Positions 26,964 through 37,386 of a stretch of 64,000 nt of DNA are shown here, one piece after another. The position numbers and the translations under genes are program-made. Source of the stretch: JTS-RE37 sp963756115 (GTDB taxonomy: Bacteria; Bacteroidota; Bacteroidia; Flavobacteriales; Flavobacteriaceae); assembly GCA_963756115.1 (NCBI GenBank), contig CAVWMN010000010.1, forward strand, positions 1,178,001 to 1,242,000, read 5' to 3'. The number at the start of each line of letters is the position of its first letter. The first letter of the stretch is position 1. The notes under the pieces were generated by a model. The model had not been told where the DNA came from. It did not search any database and saw only the letters and a program-made list of their open reading frames with translations.

Positions 26964-27513
26964 AACATGAGATTTGGGGATTATTTGAACCAAAGTTCCA
27001 CAATTGTCCGAAACAGCCAGTTAGTAAAAATTCATAGGTTTTGAAATGATGGGTGCTCAAAACCGGGCTGAAAGGCACCTTTTTACTAATTTTTTTACAC
27101 TGATTTTTGCCGATGGGACCCGATAAAATCGACCTTTCTGTATTTTTAACCTTTTTTGCACTATTTCTGCGTCAAGCGGTTTGGTTTTTTCGATGAACTG
27201 CACAAAATTTTATCGATGAAATGAATTGCCTTTCATTTTTCAACTAAAATCTCCCAAATATGATAGTCTCCTACCTACCTCACTGATGGTTTTCAACCCT
27301 TAACCATAACCTGAACGCCGTAATTGGTTCCGGATGCCGCTTATCATAGTTTAAAACCAGGCAATCCCCCGCTTCAAATCCAAGTACAAAATGGTTCTGA
27401 CCCGGGTTTCGCTACCCGGATGAAATTTATTGTTTTAAGGTGCGATTTATTAGTATTTTTAAGGATGCCATCCCGGTAAAGTCCAACGTCATTTTAAATT
27501 TTATATAGTTGTA
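26964..27513. other. Divergent promoter region
   Basis: 550 bases between two divergent operons, AT-rich, no gene seen. It presumably carries both promoters. A TTTTTAAC/TTAAAA-rich centre is visible, but no box is clear enough to call. Confidence 0.4.
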
Positions 27514-28152
27514 ATGAGATTTTTTTTCGCTATTCTGATACTTGTAATGGGTACTATTTTAGCCTGTAAGGAGCGGCAGGCAGCCAGAAGTGCAACAATC
27601 TTTGACGGAAAGAGTTTTGCAGGATGGGAAGGTGATACGACGGCAACCTGGAGAATCGAGAATGGTTCTATTGTTGGCGGATCCCTGGATAGTGTGGTCC
27701 CGAACAATGATTTCCTGTGTACAGCCCAGTCCTATGCCAATTTTATCCTGAAGCTTAAAATAAAACTGACAGGGACCGAGGGGTTTATAAACTCCGGTAT
27801 ACAATTCCGCAGTATACGGCTGGATGATCCGGCCTACGAAATGACCGGATACCAGGCCGATTGGGGAGCGGGGTATTGGGCAAGCCTGTACGATGAATCG
27901 AGGAGGAACAAAACGCTGATGGCACCGGATTCCGTCAAAGTCCGGGAATGGATCGCTCTTAACGATTGGAACGATTACGAGATACACGCGGAAGACCGAA
28001 GGATACGTTTATTCATAAACGGGCACCAAACGGTTGATTACACGGAAGGTGACCTATCCATACCGCAGGAAGGACTGATATGTTTTCAAATCCACGGGGG
28101 TGGTAAGGCTCAGGTTTGGTTTAAGGATATCACCTTTACGGAAATTCCGTAA
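27514..28152 (+). CDS. DUF1080 (3-keto-disaccharide hydrolase family) lipoprotein
   Basis: 212 residues. The signal ends at a lipobox ILAC (Cys18), so it is a lipoprotein. The concanavalin-like DUF1080 fold is shown by IFDGKSFAGWEG, WRIENGSIVGG, FILKLKIKLTGTEGFINSGI QFRS, GYQADWGAGYWASLYDE and the C-terminal GLICFQIHGGGKAQVWFKDI. Members include 3-keto-disaccharide hydrolases acting with sugar dehydrogenases. It starts an operon with the cupredoxin-dehydrogenase (41-bp gap) and the VCBS protein. Confidence 0.85.
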   Translation: MRFFFAILILVMGTILACKERQAARSATIFDGKSFAGWEGDTTATWRIENGSIVGGSLDSVVPNNDFLCTAQSYANFILKLKIKLTGTEGFINSGIQFRSIRLDDPAYEMTGYQADWGAGYWASLYDESRRNKTLMAPDSVKVREWIALNDWNDYEIHAEDRRIRLFINGHQTVDYTEGDLSIPQEGLICFQIHGGGKAQVWFKDITFTEIP

Positions 28153-28193
28153 GGCTTGGTAATCAGAATATATAAGGACTTAATCAACAATAG

Positions 28194-31067
28194 ATGAAAA
28201 ACCAGCGAATAGGTATCCTGGCTGCAGTAACAATCGTAATCCTGTTGGTCGCAATCTTTGCCCTCCCAGGAACAGACAAAAAAGAAAAGGCATCGGCCGG
28301 ATCCCTGGAGGATTCCCTGCACTTTGACCAGGATTATGAACTGCAGGCTACTATGGTGGGGTATTTTGATGCGGATGGTACCAGGAACCCAACCCTTCGC
28401 GCCAAAAAGGATGACAGGGTGCGGATTACGATCACTAACGGGGAAACCATGACCCATGATATAGCCATGGAACTGTTGGGCATCAAAAGTGAAACGTTGC
28501 TGGAGAAAGGATCCAGTACCAGCATTACTTTCCGTGCGGTTTCAGATGACACCTATTTCTGTACTGTACCGGGGCATCGGGCCGCGGGGATGGTTGGCAG
28601 GTTTGAGGTTGTGGACGGGGCTGTTGGATACGAGGTAACCGAAGGGCTCCTGCCTGAGAAGAACGGTAAAACCCTGAATTTCGGCTTCGAGACAGGTACC
28701 CTGGCCGACTGGAATCCCCATGGTGATGCGTTTAAAAACCCGGAAACCAAGGATGACCCGTCTTCGGAGACCCCAACCGGGTTTGAAGGTAACTTTTATA
28801 TAAGCAGCGGTGGTACAACGAATTATAAACTCACAGGTACACTTGAATCCGTACCCTTTCAAATTACGCAGCCCTTTGCTTCGTTTAAGGTTTCAGGCGG
28901 TGCACTTGAAGATACCCGGGTAGAACTTGTTCTGAAGGATAGCGGGAAAGTCATATTTCAGTCAACCGGCCAGGGCCGGGCAACCCTGCAACCTGTTGTG
29001 GCAGAACTCAACCCATACCTCCATCAGGATATCTTCATACGTATTGTGGATAATGAGACCGGAATTTCTTCAATACCTTATATAGGTGATGATATCTGGG
29101 GCCATATTAATTTTGATGACTTCCGGTTCTATGCCATTCGACCCAGGTTTCCGAATGAATTGGAGAAAGAGGATATTATTGTACTCCCTCCCCTCGACCC
29201 GGTTGCCAACTCCGGTTTGTCAGGTCCTGATGCTGCTGGTGCCATGAATTTACCCGAAGACTTTAAGATCACCCTGGCCGCAGCCGAACCGGATATTGTC
29301 CGGCCCATCAGTTTTACCCTGGACGCCCGTGGCCGGCTATGGGTCGTGGAGGGCCATACCTACCCGGTTCCGGCAGCTGAAGGAAAGGGGAAAGACCGTA
29401 TTCTTATATTTGAAGATACGGACGGAAACGGTACGCTGGATAAAAGAAAGGTATTTACCGAAGGGCTTAATCTGGTCAGTGGTATCGAAATAGGGATGGG
29501 CGGGGTATGGCTGGGGGCAGCACCCTACCTTTTATATATCCCGGTCAATGCCGAAACTGACAAACCAGCGGGTCCCCCCCAGAAACTCCTGGACGGGTGG
29601 GGCGTTGATGATACGCATGAGGTCCTCAATAACCTCAGATGGGGACCGGATGGCTGGCTTTACGGGGTACACGGTATTTTTACACATTCCAATGTCGGGA
29701 AACCGGGGGCGCCGGATGAAGATCGCATCAAACTCAATGCAGGGGTCTGGAGGTACCATCCTACCAAACAGCTCTTTGAAGTATTTGCAGAAGGATCCAG
29801 CAATCCATGGGGAATTGACTTCAATGAGTATGGACATCCATTTATCACTGTATGTGTAATCCCCCATCTGTACCATGTGATCCAGGGAGCACGCTATATG
29901 CGGCAGGCCGGCGAACATTTCAACCCCTACACCTATGATGATATCAAAACAATCGCGGACCATGTACACTGGCTGGGAGACCGTGGGCCGCATGCCGGTA
30001 ATTTCAGGTCTGCATCCGCCGGGGGAGGCCATGCACACGCAGGGGCCATGATCTATCTGGGTGGTGATAGCTGGCCCGCAGCATACCGGAACACGATTTT
30101 TATGAACAATATCAATGGATCCCGACTCAATACAGATCAATTGAAACGGCAGGGGTCCGGATATGTGGCAACCCATGGCAGCGATTTTGTGGTTATGAAT
30201 GATTCCTGGTCCCAATGGCTCAATTTCAAATATGGGCCATCCGGATCTGTATTTGCAATAGACTGGTATGACCAGAATCAATGCCATAGCCCCAATCCGG
30301 ATGTTCATGATAAAACCCTGGGAAGGATTTTCAAGATCACCCATAAAAATGACAAATGGGTTCAGGAAGATCTCTCGAAAGCATCGGACCTGGACCTGGT
30401 TAATTACCAGTTGCATCCGAATGAGTGGTATGTACGGCAGTCGCGGACCATTTTGCAGGAACGCGGGCCCAAACCGGATGTCCACAGGGCACTGAAATCC
30501 ATTCTGGCGACCAATCCGGATATATCGCGAAAACTCCGGGCACTCTGGACCCTTCATGTTACGGAAGGGTTATCTGAAACCGATCTGAGGGAATTGCTGG
30601 CAAATCCCGATCCCTACATACGGAGCTGGTCCATTCAGTTGCTTACAGAATCCAAAGCGATATCCGATGCAACCCTGGAAAGTTTTGTGAAATTGGCCCA
30701 AACAGATGATTCTTCCCTTGTAAGGCTCTATCTCACCTCGGGGATCATGCGTTTGGATCCCTCAAAACGCTGGGACGTCCTGCATAACCTCTTGCAAAAG
30801 TCAGAAGATATCGATGACCACAACCTCCCCCTGATGCTCTGGTATGCAGCTGAACCCCTTGCCGAACTGGATGCAGAAAGGGCGCTTAAAATGGCTGAAA
30901 AATCAGTATTCCCCCGGATCTTAACGTATATGATCCAAAAGATAGGGGCTATAGATACCCGGACCACACAAAATATGCTAAAGGATTTGAACGACAGGCT
31001 GGCCCATAGCGACAAGCCGGAAAGCAGCGAAAACCAAAAAGTCATCAATAAGATCCTGGAACCATAG
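28194..31067 (+). CDS. Cupredoxin-PVC-type dehydrogenase fusion, membrane anchored
   Basis: 957 residues. An N-terminal membrane anchor (about 7-25) is followed by a blue-copper plastocyanin-like domain (about 45-140) with a complete type 1 ligand set: His88 (MTHDI) and Cys123-x4-His128-x4-Met133 (CTVPGHRAAGM). Then come a beta-rich domain (about 155-310), a PVC-type dehydrogenase beta propeller (about 345-745: PEDFKITLAAAEPDIVRPIS, GRLWVVEGHTYP, LNNLRWGPDGWLYGVHGIFT, GRIFKITH) and HEAT-like helices (about 760-940). Most PVC-type dehydrogenases I know of carry cytochrome c instead; here copper may accept the electrons. No CxxCH is present. The substrate is probably a sugar or polyol, by context. 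Confidence 0.85.
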   Translation: MKNQRIGILAAVTIVILLVAIFALPGTDKKEKASAGSLEDSLHFDQDYELQATMVGYFDADGTRNPTLRAKKDDRVRITITNGETMTHDIAMELLGIKSETLLEKGSSTSITFRAVSDDTYFCTVPGHRAAGMVGRFEVVDGAVGYEVTEGLLPEKNGKTLNFGFETGTLADWNPHGDAFKNPETKDDPSSETPTGFEGNFYISSGGTTNYKLTGTLESVPFQITQPFASFKVSGGALEDTRVELVLKDSGKVIFQSTGQGRATLQPVVAELNPYLHQDIFIRIVDNETGISSIPYIGDDIWGHINFDDFRFYAIRPRFPNELEKEDIIVLPPLDPVANSGLSGPDAAGAMNLPEDFKITLAAAEPDIVRPISFTLDARGRLWVVEGHTYPVPAAEGKGKDRILIFEDTDGNGTLDKRKVFTEGLNLVSGIEIGMGGVWLGAAPYLLYIPVNAETDKPAGPPQKLLDGWGVDDTHEVLNNLRWGPDGWLYGVHGIFTHSNVGKPGAPDEDRIKLNAGVWRYHPTKQLFEVFAEGSSNPWGIDFNEYGHPFITVCVIPHLYHVIQGARYMRQAGEHFNPYTYDDIKTIADHVHWLGDRGPHAGNFRSASAGGGHAHAGAMIYLGGDSWPAAYRNTIFMNNINGSRLNTDQLKRQGSGYVATHGSDFVVMNDSWSQWLNFKYGPSGSVFAIDWYDQNQCHSPNPDVHDKTLGRIFKITHKNDKWVQEDLSKASDLDLVNYQLHPNEWYVRQSRTILQERGPKPDVHRALKSILATNPDISRKLRALWTLHVTEGLSETDLRELLANPDPYIRSWSIQLLTESKAISDATLESFVKLAQTDDSSLVRLYLTSGIMRLDPSKRWDVLHNLLQKSEDIDDHNLPLMLWYAAEPLAELDAERALKMAEKSVFPRILTYMIQKIGAIDTRTTQNMLKDLNDRLAHSDKPESSENQKVINKILEP

Positions 31068-31095
31068 TAGTGCAACCTGGATCAATCCCGTTAGT

Positions 31096-32286
31096 ATGAT
31101 ACATATAAAAACAATGTTACGGAAAGAAATTATAGAAGTGTTGTCATTCGGGATATTTCTACTGTATGCCCAGCTGTCACTGGCGCAATCCGGAAAATCG
31201 AATGAATTTACAAAAATTACGATCACCCGGGACTTTGTCTCAGAGGGTGTTGCGGTGGCCGACCTGAACAAGGATGGGGAATTGGATATCATTGCCGGGC
31301 TATTTTGGTTTGAAGCACCCGATTGGGTACGCCATAAAATTGCCCCCGGCCAGACGTTCAACCCCTGGGAGGAATACAGTGAGTCCTTCCTGAACCTGGG
31401 GATGGATGTAAACCTTGATGGATGGGATGATATCATTATTGTTGGCTACCCGGGCACCGCCGGTTTTTGGTATGAAAATCCGAAACAGGATGCAGGTCCC
31501 TGGACAAAGCATGCAATAGCCGACTCCCTCGGGATTTCCAATGAATCCCCGGGCTTTATTGACATCGATGGCGACGGCAGACTGGATATACTATGCGGGG
31601 ATGTGGATAAACGCCAGATTGTCTGGTTACAGGCCCCGCTGGAGCCCGGGAAGACCACCTGGAAACGCTTCCCCCTGAGTGCGGAGGATGTCCCCGGTAC
31701 GGAACAGTATTCCCATGGTATAGGATATGGCGATATCAACAATGACGGACTGGATGATGTTGTAGTCCGGGAAGGCTGGTTTGAGGGCAAAAAAGATAAA
31801 ACCTCGGGGGACTGGGAATTCCATAAGGCTGATCTGGGAGAGCCCTGTTCACACATGCAGGTCCTGGATGTGGACAGTGATGGGAAGAATGACGTGGTAA
31901 GTGCCTCTGCACATGCCCTGGGCGTTTGGTGGCACCGACAGGGGGAAGGACAAACCTTCAGCACCAGCCTTATCAGTGAAACAACAGCACAAACCCACGC
32001 CTCCATTATGGCAGATCTGGATGGTGACGGACAGGAAGAATATATCACAGGCAAAAGGTACCTGGCGCATAACGGCCGTGATGCCGGGGATGGGGATACC
32101 CCCTATTTGTTCTATGTTACCTTTACCCCCGGGGAGAAGCCTTATTTCCGGGAACAGATCATAGATGATGATTCGGGCGCCGGACTCAATATCGTGGTGG
32201 AAGACCTCAACAAAGATCAGAAACCCGATATTGTAATAGCCAATAAAAATGGTGTTTTCCTATTGCAAAACAACATAGGGGATTGA
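31096..32286 (+). CDS. Exported VCBS/FG-GAP repeat protein
   Basis: 396 residues with a signal peptide ending SLAQ (about residue 31). An ATG at 31114 is an alternative start that trims the n-region. At least six FG-GAP/VCBS calcium-binding repeats form a propeller: ADLNKDGELDIIAGLFWFE, DVNLDGWDDIIIVG, DIDGDGRLDILCGD, DINNDGLDDVVVREGWFEG, DVDSDGKNDVVSASAH, DLNKDQKPDIVIANKNGVF. It is likely a periplasmic or surface partner of the two proteins encoded just upstream (28-bp gap). The exact role is unknown. Confidence 0.82.
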   Translation: MIHIKTMLRKEIIEVLSFGIFLLYAQLSLAQSGKSNEFTKITITRDFVSEGVAVADLNKDGELDIIAGLFWFEAPDWVRHKIAPGQTFNPWEEYSESFLNLGMDVNLDGWDDIIIVGYPGTAGFWYENPKQDAGPWTKHAIADSLGISNESPGFIDIDGDGRLDILCGDVDKRQIVWLQAPLEPGKTTWKRFPLSAEDVPGTEQYSHGIGYGDINNDGLDDVVVREGWFEGKKDKTSGDWEFHKADLGEPCSHMQVLDVDSDGKNDVVSASAHALGVWWHRQGEGQTFSTSLISETTAQTHASIMADLDGDGQEEYITGKRYLAHNGRDAGDGDTPYLFYVTFTPGEKPYFREQIIDDDSGAGLNIVVEDLNKDQKPDIVIANKNGVFLLQNNIGD

Positions 32287-32634
32287 ACCGGGATATCTTT
32301 TTTATATCCCTGGAACAACCCATCAGCCGACATTTGGGTAAAATACTCCCTGTTCCAACAGGGATCCCACCGGAGATGTATACTCAAAAACCATACGCCT
32401 ATAGTCTCACCAGCCGGATCGGTCCCGTGATTGAATGAGTCAGAAATTCAGGATTTAGCATACATCACAACGCTTATTTCTTATTATTTTTAGAGAGGGA
32501 TATTCGGTGAAAGGCTACATTAATACGCAATATTTTGAGTTAATCAACTACTTATCAAGGTGTTGACTTGTTGTTTTGATACAGGCAGGCCTTGACGGCA
32601 AACTTCAAATGGTAAAATCCTTATTCTAACTATC
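32287..32634. other. Intergenic region upstream of the acidic lipoprotein
   Basis: No gene. A short stem GGGATAT/ATATCCC (32290-32310) directly follows the operon stop and may act as a weak terminator. The AT-rich second half should hold the next promoter. Confidence 0.4.
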
Positions 32635-33369
32635 ATGAAATTTTCTAAACTCGCAGTTATAAGTACAGGGGCCATCCTGCTGAGCTGTAGCAATGATGAA
32701 GAAGGACCTCCTGCAATCCCAGATCAGGTTCCGGATTTTGAAGAGGCTGAGTTTTCTGCACCTACCCAAATAGGTAATCCCTTTTATGGCCCTGGTGCCG
32801 GTCAAATCTACGTGTACGAAGGCGGGGAAGCAGGCATGCCCATGGAAGAGGAGATACGGATTGAAAGGCGGGCTGAGACCCGCACGATTATGGGGATTGA
32901 TTGTATCATTCACCATGATCTCGTCTTTAAGGATGCCATCCTAATAGAAGACACTGACGACTGGCTCGCTGAGGACGATTCCGGCAATTTATGGTATTTT
33001 GGTGAGGCTGTAAAAAACTATGACGACGAAGGGAACTACCTGGACGATGAAGGTTCATGGGAAGCGGGGGAAGATGGAGCAGTTCCCGGCTATTGGTTCC
33101 CTGCAAACCCGGAGGCAGGTGATATGTATTATCAGGAATTCCTGGAAGGGGAAGCCGAGGACCAGGCAGAAGTTCTTGAGGTGGGTGTAACCGTTACAAT
33201 TGCACTGGGGACCTATGAGGATTGCGTTGTTACAAAGGATTTTACGCTGTTGGAACCCGGAGTCTATGAGAAAAAATACTACGCCCCCGGAATAGGGTTC
33301 ATTAAGGAAGAAAAATTTGAGGATGATGCATTGGTTGAAACCCTTGAATTGGTTGGAATAATTGAATAA
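32635..33369 (+). CDS. Acidic lipoprotein of unknown function
   Basis: 244 residues. A lipobox ending LLSC (Cys18) followed by SNDEEG predicts a lipoprotein. The mature protein is strongly acidic (runs such as DDWLAEDDSGN, YDDEGNYLDDEG, EGEAEDQAEVLEV). It has beta-rich, aromatic motifs (QIYVYEGG, DLVFKDAILIEDTDD, VTVTIALGTYEDCVVTKDFT, KKYYAPGIGFIKEEKFEDD) reminiscent of repeat beta proteins found in marine bacteria. No named family is assigned. It stands alone. Confidence 0.65.
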   Translation: MKFSKLAVISTGAILLSCSNDEEGPPAIPDQVPDFEEAEFSAPTQIGNPFYGPGAGQIYVYEGGEAGMPMEEEIRIERRAETRTIMGIDCIIHHDLVFKDAILIEDTDDWLAEDDSGNLWYFGEAVKNYDDEGNYLDDEGSWEAGEDGAVPGYWFPANPEAGDMYYQEFLEGEAEDQAEVLEVGVTVTIALGTYEDCVVTKDFTLLEPGVYEKKYYAPGIGFIKEEKFEDDALVETLELVGIIE

Positions 33370-33807
33370 AAAATGATTGCCCTGTTCCGGTCATTCCTGA
33401 AAGTCCCCGGCGATTGGGAAAACCGGATTTTACTGGCTTTCATCGGGCTTGTCGGACCTAAAGAGAATCTGGTGTTACGTATTGGTATACTAGCTGCTAA
33501 AACAACCCAAAACAGATCATCATGGGATTATTTTATGAATTTTTCAAGTATCTTTACGGTATCATCCGGATTAAATGAAGCAGGATATGAATAAATTTCT
33601 GACAGGATTATCAGATAGCATTTTGAAGGTCTTGGATTGGAAGGTCCGTCTGGATTCAGGTCTTCCTATGACTTTGCAAAAGATGGCTGTTTACAGATGG
33701 CCTCTGGTATATAGTGCTCATGTCATCTCCGTAAACAGGGAAGCTATTCCCTACATAACAGGAAACAAAGCCTTTGTGGATGGTTTTTAAATCCTAGCTA
33801 CATTGCC
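33370..33807. other. Intergenic region with no supported gene
   Basis: Two short open frames (33373-33594, 33575-33790) overlap, lack any family, signal or motif, and are not called. The promoter of the following sensor gene must lie here. Confidence 0.4.
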
Positions 33808-36800
33808 ATGAGGTCCACCCCTTCCCAATCCGATAAAAAAACAATGAAGAGCGCCCTTACATCTTCGGCAGTTAGTGAAGAAGCTTTTCAGATCGTAGCC
33901 ATCGGGGCTTCCGCCGGGGGTATGGAAGCGGTGTCTGAGCTTCTGGCAAACCTTCCCCCAATTACGGGAATGGCTTTTATCTATGCCCAGCAACATGCAC
34001 CGGGATCCACTAAAAAAGTGATGGAGTTACTGTCCTATTCCACTGAAATGCCGGTGCAGGAACTTACAGACCTACTAACAATAGAAGCTGACAGGCTCTA
34101 CGTCATTCCATTTCAGAAAAGTCGAAATAAACCCTATGGCGAGTTCCAGATTTCCGGCAATACCGGCAACAGCGGTATTGTCACAGTCAACGATATCTTT
34201 ACCCTCCTGGCCAGCAATTATAAGAGCAGGGTGGTAGGAATAATCTTAAGCGGTCATTCGGAGGACGGTAATCGGGGAATACTGGACATCAACAAGGAAG
34301 GGGGTTTAACCTTCGCCCAGGATGATTCTGCCAAATTTACCCATATGCCGGATTCCGCTATTGCTACCGGCGAAGTCCGTTATATTTTATCCCCCAGGGC
34401 AATGGCACAGCAATTGTTAAAAATCCGGGGGACGGTAGTACCCTGGAAACAGCGTTCACAGGGAAATACCGTCGATGACAATATGAATAATCCATCTAAT
34501 TCCGCGGTGGCGCTCTCCGGGACTGCATTGCTGAATGCAGAAATAAAAAAAAGTGAAGCACGATACCGGGATCTCTTATTTGGTTTACCCCTTGCGGTTT
34601 ATACCTGTAATGCCGAAGGTTATATTGAATTGTTTAACGATGCCGCTGCCAGCCTGTGGGGTAACAAGCCCGTCATTGGAAAAGACCTCTGGTGCGGATC
34701 CTGGAAAATTTACCGGCAGGACGGCACCCCCCTGGCGTTGGAAGACTGCCCGATGGCGCTGGCCTTAAAACAAAAACGACCTGTCAGTTTTGAAATCCTG
34801 ATTGAACGGCCGGATGGAAGCAGACGCCATATTATCCCCAATCCTCAGCCAACGTTTGATTCGGATGGCAATCTCACCGGTGCCATAAATACATTGATAG
34901 ATATTACCCCCCAGGTAGAATCCCGTAAAATAATTGAAGCCAGGGAAAAGCAATTCAGTATGCTGGCCAACAGCATCCAAAACCTTGCCTGGATCGCAAA
35001 TGCAGATGGCTGGATCTTCTGGTATAACGACCGGTGGTATGAATATACAGGTACTTCACCTGAGCAAATGGAGGGCTGGGGCTGGCAATCCGTTCATGAT
35101 CCTGAATTGTTGCCTTTTGTATTGAAGGAATGGCAGGCCTCGATCGCTTCCGGAAATCCATTTGAAATGACTTTTCCCCTGAAAGGGGCAGACGGTAAAT
35201 TCCGGGAATTCTTAACCCGTATCTTTCCAATACACGATGCGCAGGGCAAAGTGATACGCTGGTTTGGCACCAATACGGATATCAATGAATATAAAAAGCA
35301 CACAGAATCCCTGGCGGCGAACCTGAAGGAAAGCGATGAAAGAATGCAGGCTATCCTCCAGTATGCCCCGGATGCTGTAATTACGATCGATGTAGATAGT
35401 AAGATTTTAAGTTGGAACCCGGAAGCCGAATTTATTTTTGGGTGGAAAAAAGAGGAAGTCCTGGGCCGTACCCTGACCGAGACGATCATCCCGGAAAGGT
35501 ACGCCACGTATCATACAACTGGTGTAGACCACTATATAAAGACAGGGGAAGGACCTGTGATGAATAAACCAGTGGAAATGTCCGCGGTAAAAAAGAACGG
35601 TGATGAAATACCGGTGGAGCTGAAAATATCGGCAACCCTGGTGAACAACAAGCATATATTTATTGGTTTCCTCCGCGATATATCAATCAGGAAGAAAGCA
35701 GAAGAAACCATAAAAAGCAAGACCCAACAACTTATTGAGGCCCAGCAACTGGCGCATATCGGTAGTTGGGAATGGGATGTACAGGCCAATAAAATACAGT
35801 GGTCTGATGAACTCTACCGCATCTATGGATTACAGCCACAGGAATTGGAACCCGACTATGAAACGTATATCAAATTAATTCATCCCGATCACCGGGATCT
35901 GGTTCATAGCCTTGTTCAACAGGCACTGAAGGATCATCGGCCATTCAAATTCATGCACAAAATCATATGTCCCGATGGCAGCATCAAAATGGTCAGTTCT
36001 ACCGGTAAGGTAGTCACGGATACGCTGGGTAAGATCATTCGGCTGGCGGGTACCGCGCAGGATGTTACCGAACAGCAGAAATATGAGGCCGCCCTGAAGG
36101 CAAGCGAAGAGCGGTTCTTTAAGATCTTTGACAGCAACCCGGTACCCATGTCCCTGGCGGAAGTAAAAACCAACAAGATAACATATGTAAATTCTTTGTT
36201 TTGCAGTGTATTTGGTTACGCCAAGGAGGAAATTATAGGGTATACGGTTGAGGAACTTGAACTGATCGCCCCACAGGAATACGCCCGGGTAATTTCATAT
36301 ATTTTTGGCCACCTGGAGGAAAACAGGACCCTGGAAGAAGTAAAATCCCTGTCAGTCGATGAAACGGAAGAATTGCTTATCCGTCTTAAAAAATCGGATG
36401 CCATGAAGGATTTTGAGGTCCGGTATACCCGGAAATCGGGCGAAACTTTTCCCGCGATCATCTCATTTGAAATAATCAGGCTGAACAGGGAGCGGTACAC
36501 CGTAACGTCATATCACGACATAACTGACCGGAAAAAGGCGGAAGAACTTCTTAAAAACCAGAACGAGCAACTCGAAAAAATGAACAAGGAGCTACAGGCC
36601 TTCACGTATATCTCGAGCCACGATTTGCAGGAACCGCTGCGAAAGATCCAAACATTTGCAGGACGCTTAATGGAAATGGAATTTGAAAACCTTTCGGACA
36701 ATGGTAAGGATTATTTTTTACGGATGCAAAATGCTGCAGAACGCATGCAGACCCTTATCCTGGATCTGCTGGCATTGTCGCGTGCCAATAATTTAGAAGG

Positions 36801-37296
36801 TGAATTTGAAATTACCGACCTGAACGCTCTTGTGGAAATGGTACTGGTAGAGTTCGCTGAAACCATTGAACAGGAAAATGCAGTGGTCGACGTTCAGGAA
36901 CTCGGCAAAGCCAATATAATCCCATTCCAGTTCCAGCAGTTAATACACAACCTCCTGGGCAATTCACTGAAATTTTCCAAACCCGGCATGCCTCCCCATA
37001 TAATAATCGCGGGTGAATTGGTTAAAGGAAGTAAAGTGAAGATCGATACCCTGCTTCCCCATATGAATTATTGCCATTTAACCTTCAAGGATTTTGGAAT
37101 TGGGATCAAGGAGGAATTCTCCGAAAAGATCTTCGAAGTATTTCAACGGCTGCATGGGAGGGACGAATATCCGGGTACCGGGATCGGGCTGGCCATTGTG
37201 AAAAAGATCGTTGAAAATCATCATGGTGCCATCAGGGTCAACAGTGAGCTGGAAAAAGGGACCACGTTCGACATCTATATCCCTGCTACAGACTGA
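33808..37296 (+). CDS. CheB-PAS5-histidine kinase sensor protein
   Basis: 1162 residues, no signal peptide. A CheB methylesterase domain (about 27-210) keeps GASAGGMEA (Ser), QQHAPGS (His) and SGHSEDG (Asp). Five PAS/PAC domains follow (about 247-370, 378-500, 508-635, 640-765, 768-910), then HisKA with the phospho-acceptor His938 in YISSHDLQEP and a HATPase (LLGNSLKFSKP, DFGIGIKEEF, GTGIGLAIVKK). CheR, usually paired with CheB in such hybrids, is absent, and there is no receiver. The second Met (33844) is an alternative start. It is probably a cytosolic signal kinase; the partner may be an unlinked REC protein such as the one at 52558. Confidence 0.88.
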   Translation: MRSTPSQSDKKTMKSALTSSAVSEEAFQIVAIGASAGGMEAVSELLANLPPITGMAFIYAQQHAPGSTKKVMELLSYSTEMPVQELTDLLTIEADRLYVIPFQKSRNKPYGEFQISGNTGNSGIVTVNDIFTLLASNYKSRVVGIILSGHSEDGNRGILDINKEGGLTFAQDDSAKFTHMPDSAIATGEVRYILSPRAMAQQLLKIRGTVVPWKQRSQGNTVDDNMNNPSNSAVALSGTALLNAEIKKSEARYRDLLFGLPLAVYTCNAEGYIELFNDAAASLWGNKPVIGKDLWCGSWKIYRQDGTPLALEDCPMALALKQKRPVSFEILIERPDGSRRHIIPNPQPTFDSDGNLTGAINTLIDITPQVESRKIIEAREKQFSMLANSIQNLAWIANADGWIFWYNDRWYEYTGTSPEQMEGWGWQSVHDPELLPFVLKEWQASIASGNPFEMTFPLKGADGKFREFLTRIFPIHDAQGKVIRWFGTNTDINEYKKHTESLAANLKESDERMQAILQYAPDAVITIDVDSKILSWNPEAEFIFGWKKEEVLGRTLTETIIPERYATYHTTGVDHYIKTGEGPVMNKPVEMSAVKKNGDEIPVELKISATLVNNKHIFIGFLRDISIRKKAEETIKSKTQQLIEAQQLAHIGSWEWDVQANKIQWSDELYRIYGLQPQELEPDYETYIKLIHPDHRDLVHSLVQQALKDHRPFKFMHKIICPDGSIKMVSSTGKVVTDTLGKIIRLAGTAQDVTEQQKYEAALKASEERFFKIFDSNPVPMSLAEVKTNKITYVNSLFCSVFGYAKEEIIGYTVEELELIAPQEYARVISYIFGHLEENRTLEEVKSLSVDETEELLIRLKKSDAMKDFEVRYTRKSGETFPAIISFEIIRLNRERYTVTSYHDITDRKKAEELLKNQNEQLEKMNKELQAFTYISSHDLQEPLRKIQTFAGRLMEMEFENLSDNGKDYFLRMQNAAERMQTLILDLLALSRANNLEGEFEITDLNALVEMVLVEFAETIEQENAVVDVQELGKANIIPFQFQQLIHNLLGNSLKFSKPGMPPHIIIAGELVKGSKVKIDTLLPHMNYCHLTFKDFGIGIKEEFSEKIFEVFQRLHGRDEYPGTGIGLAIVKKIVENHHGAIRVNSELEKGTTFDIYIPATD

Positions 37297-37386
37297 ATCC
37301 GCAGATGTAACTCCCAGGGCACCTGCCAAACACCGGCAACTGTCATGCATTTGTAAATTGTGATTTGACTATGGGATCGGATTGCC

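Noticed and set aside
33373..33790. Two overlapping short frames after the acidic lipoprotein
   Set aside because: They overlap each other and carry no recognisable motif.
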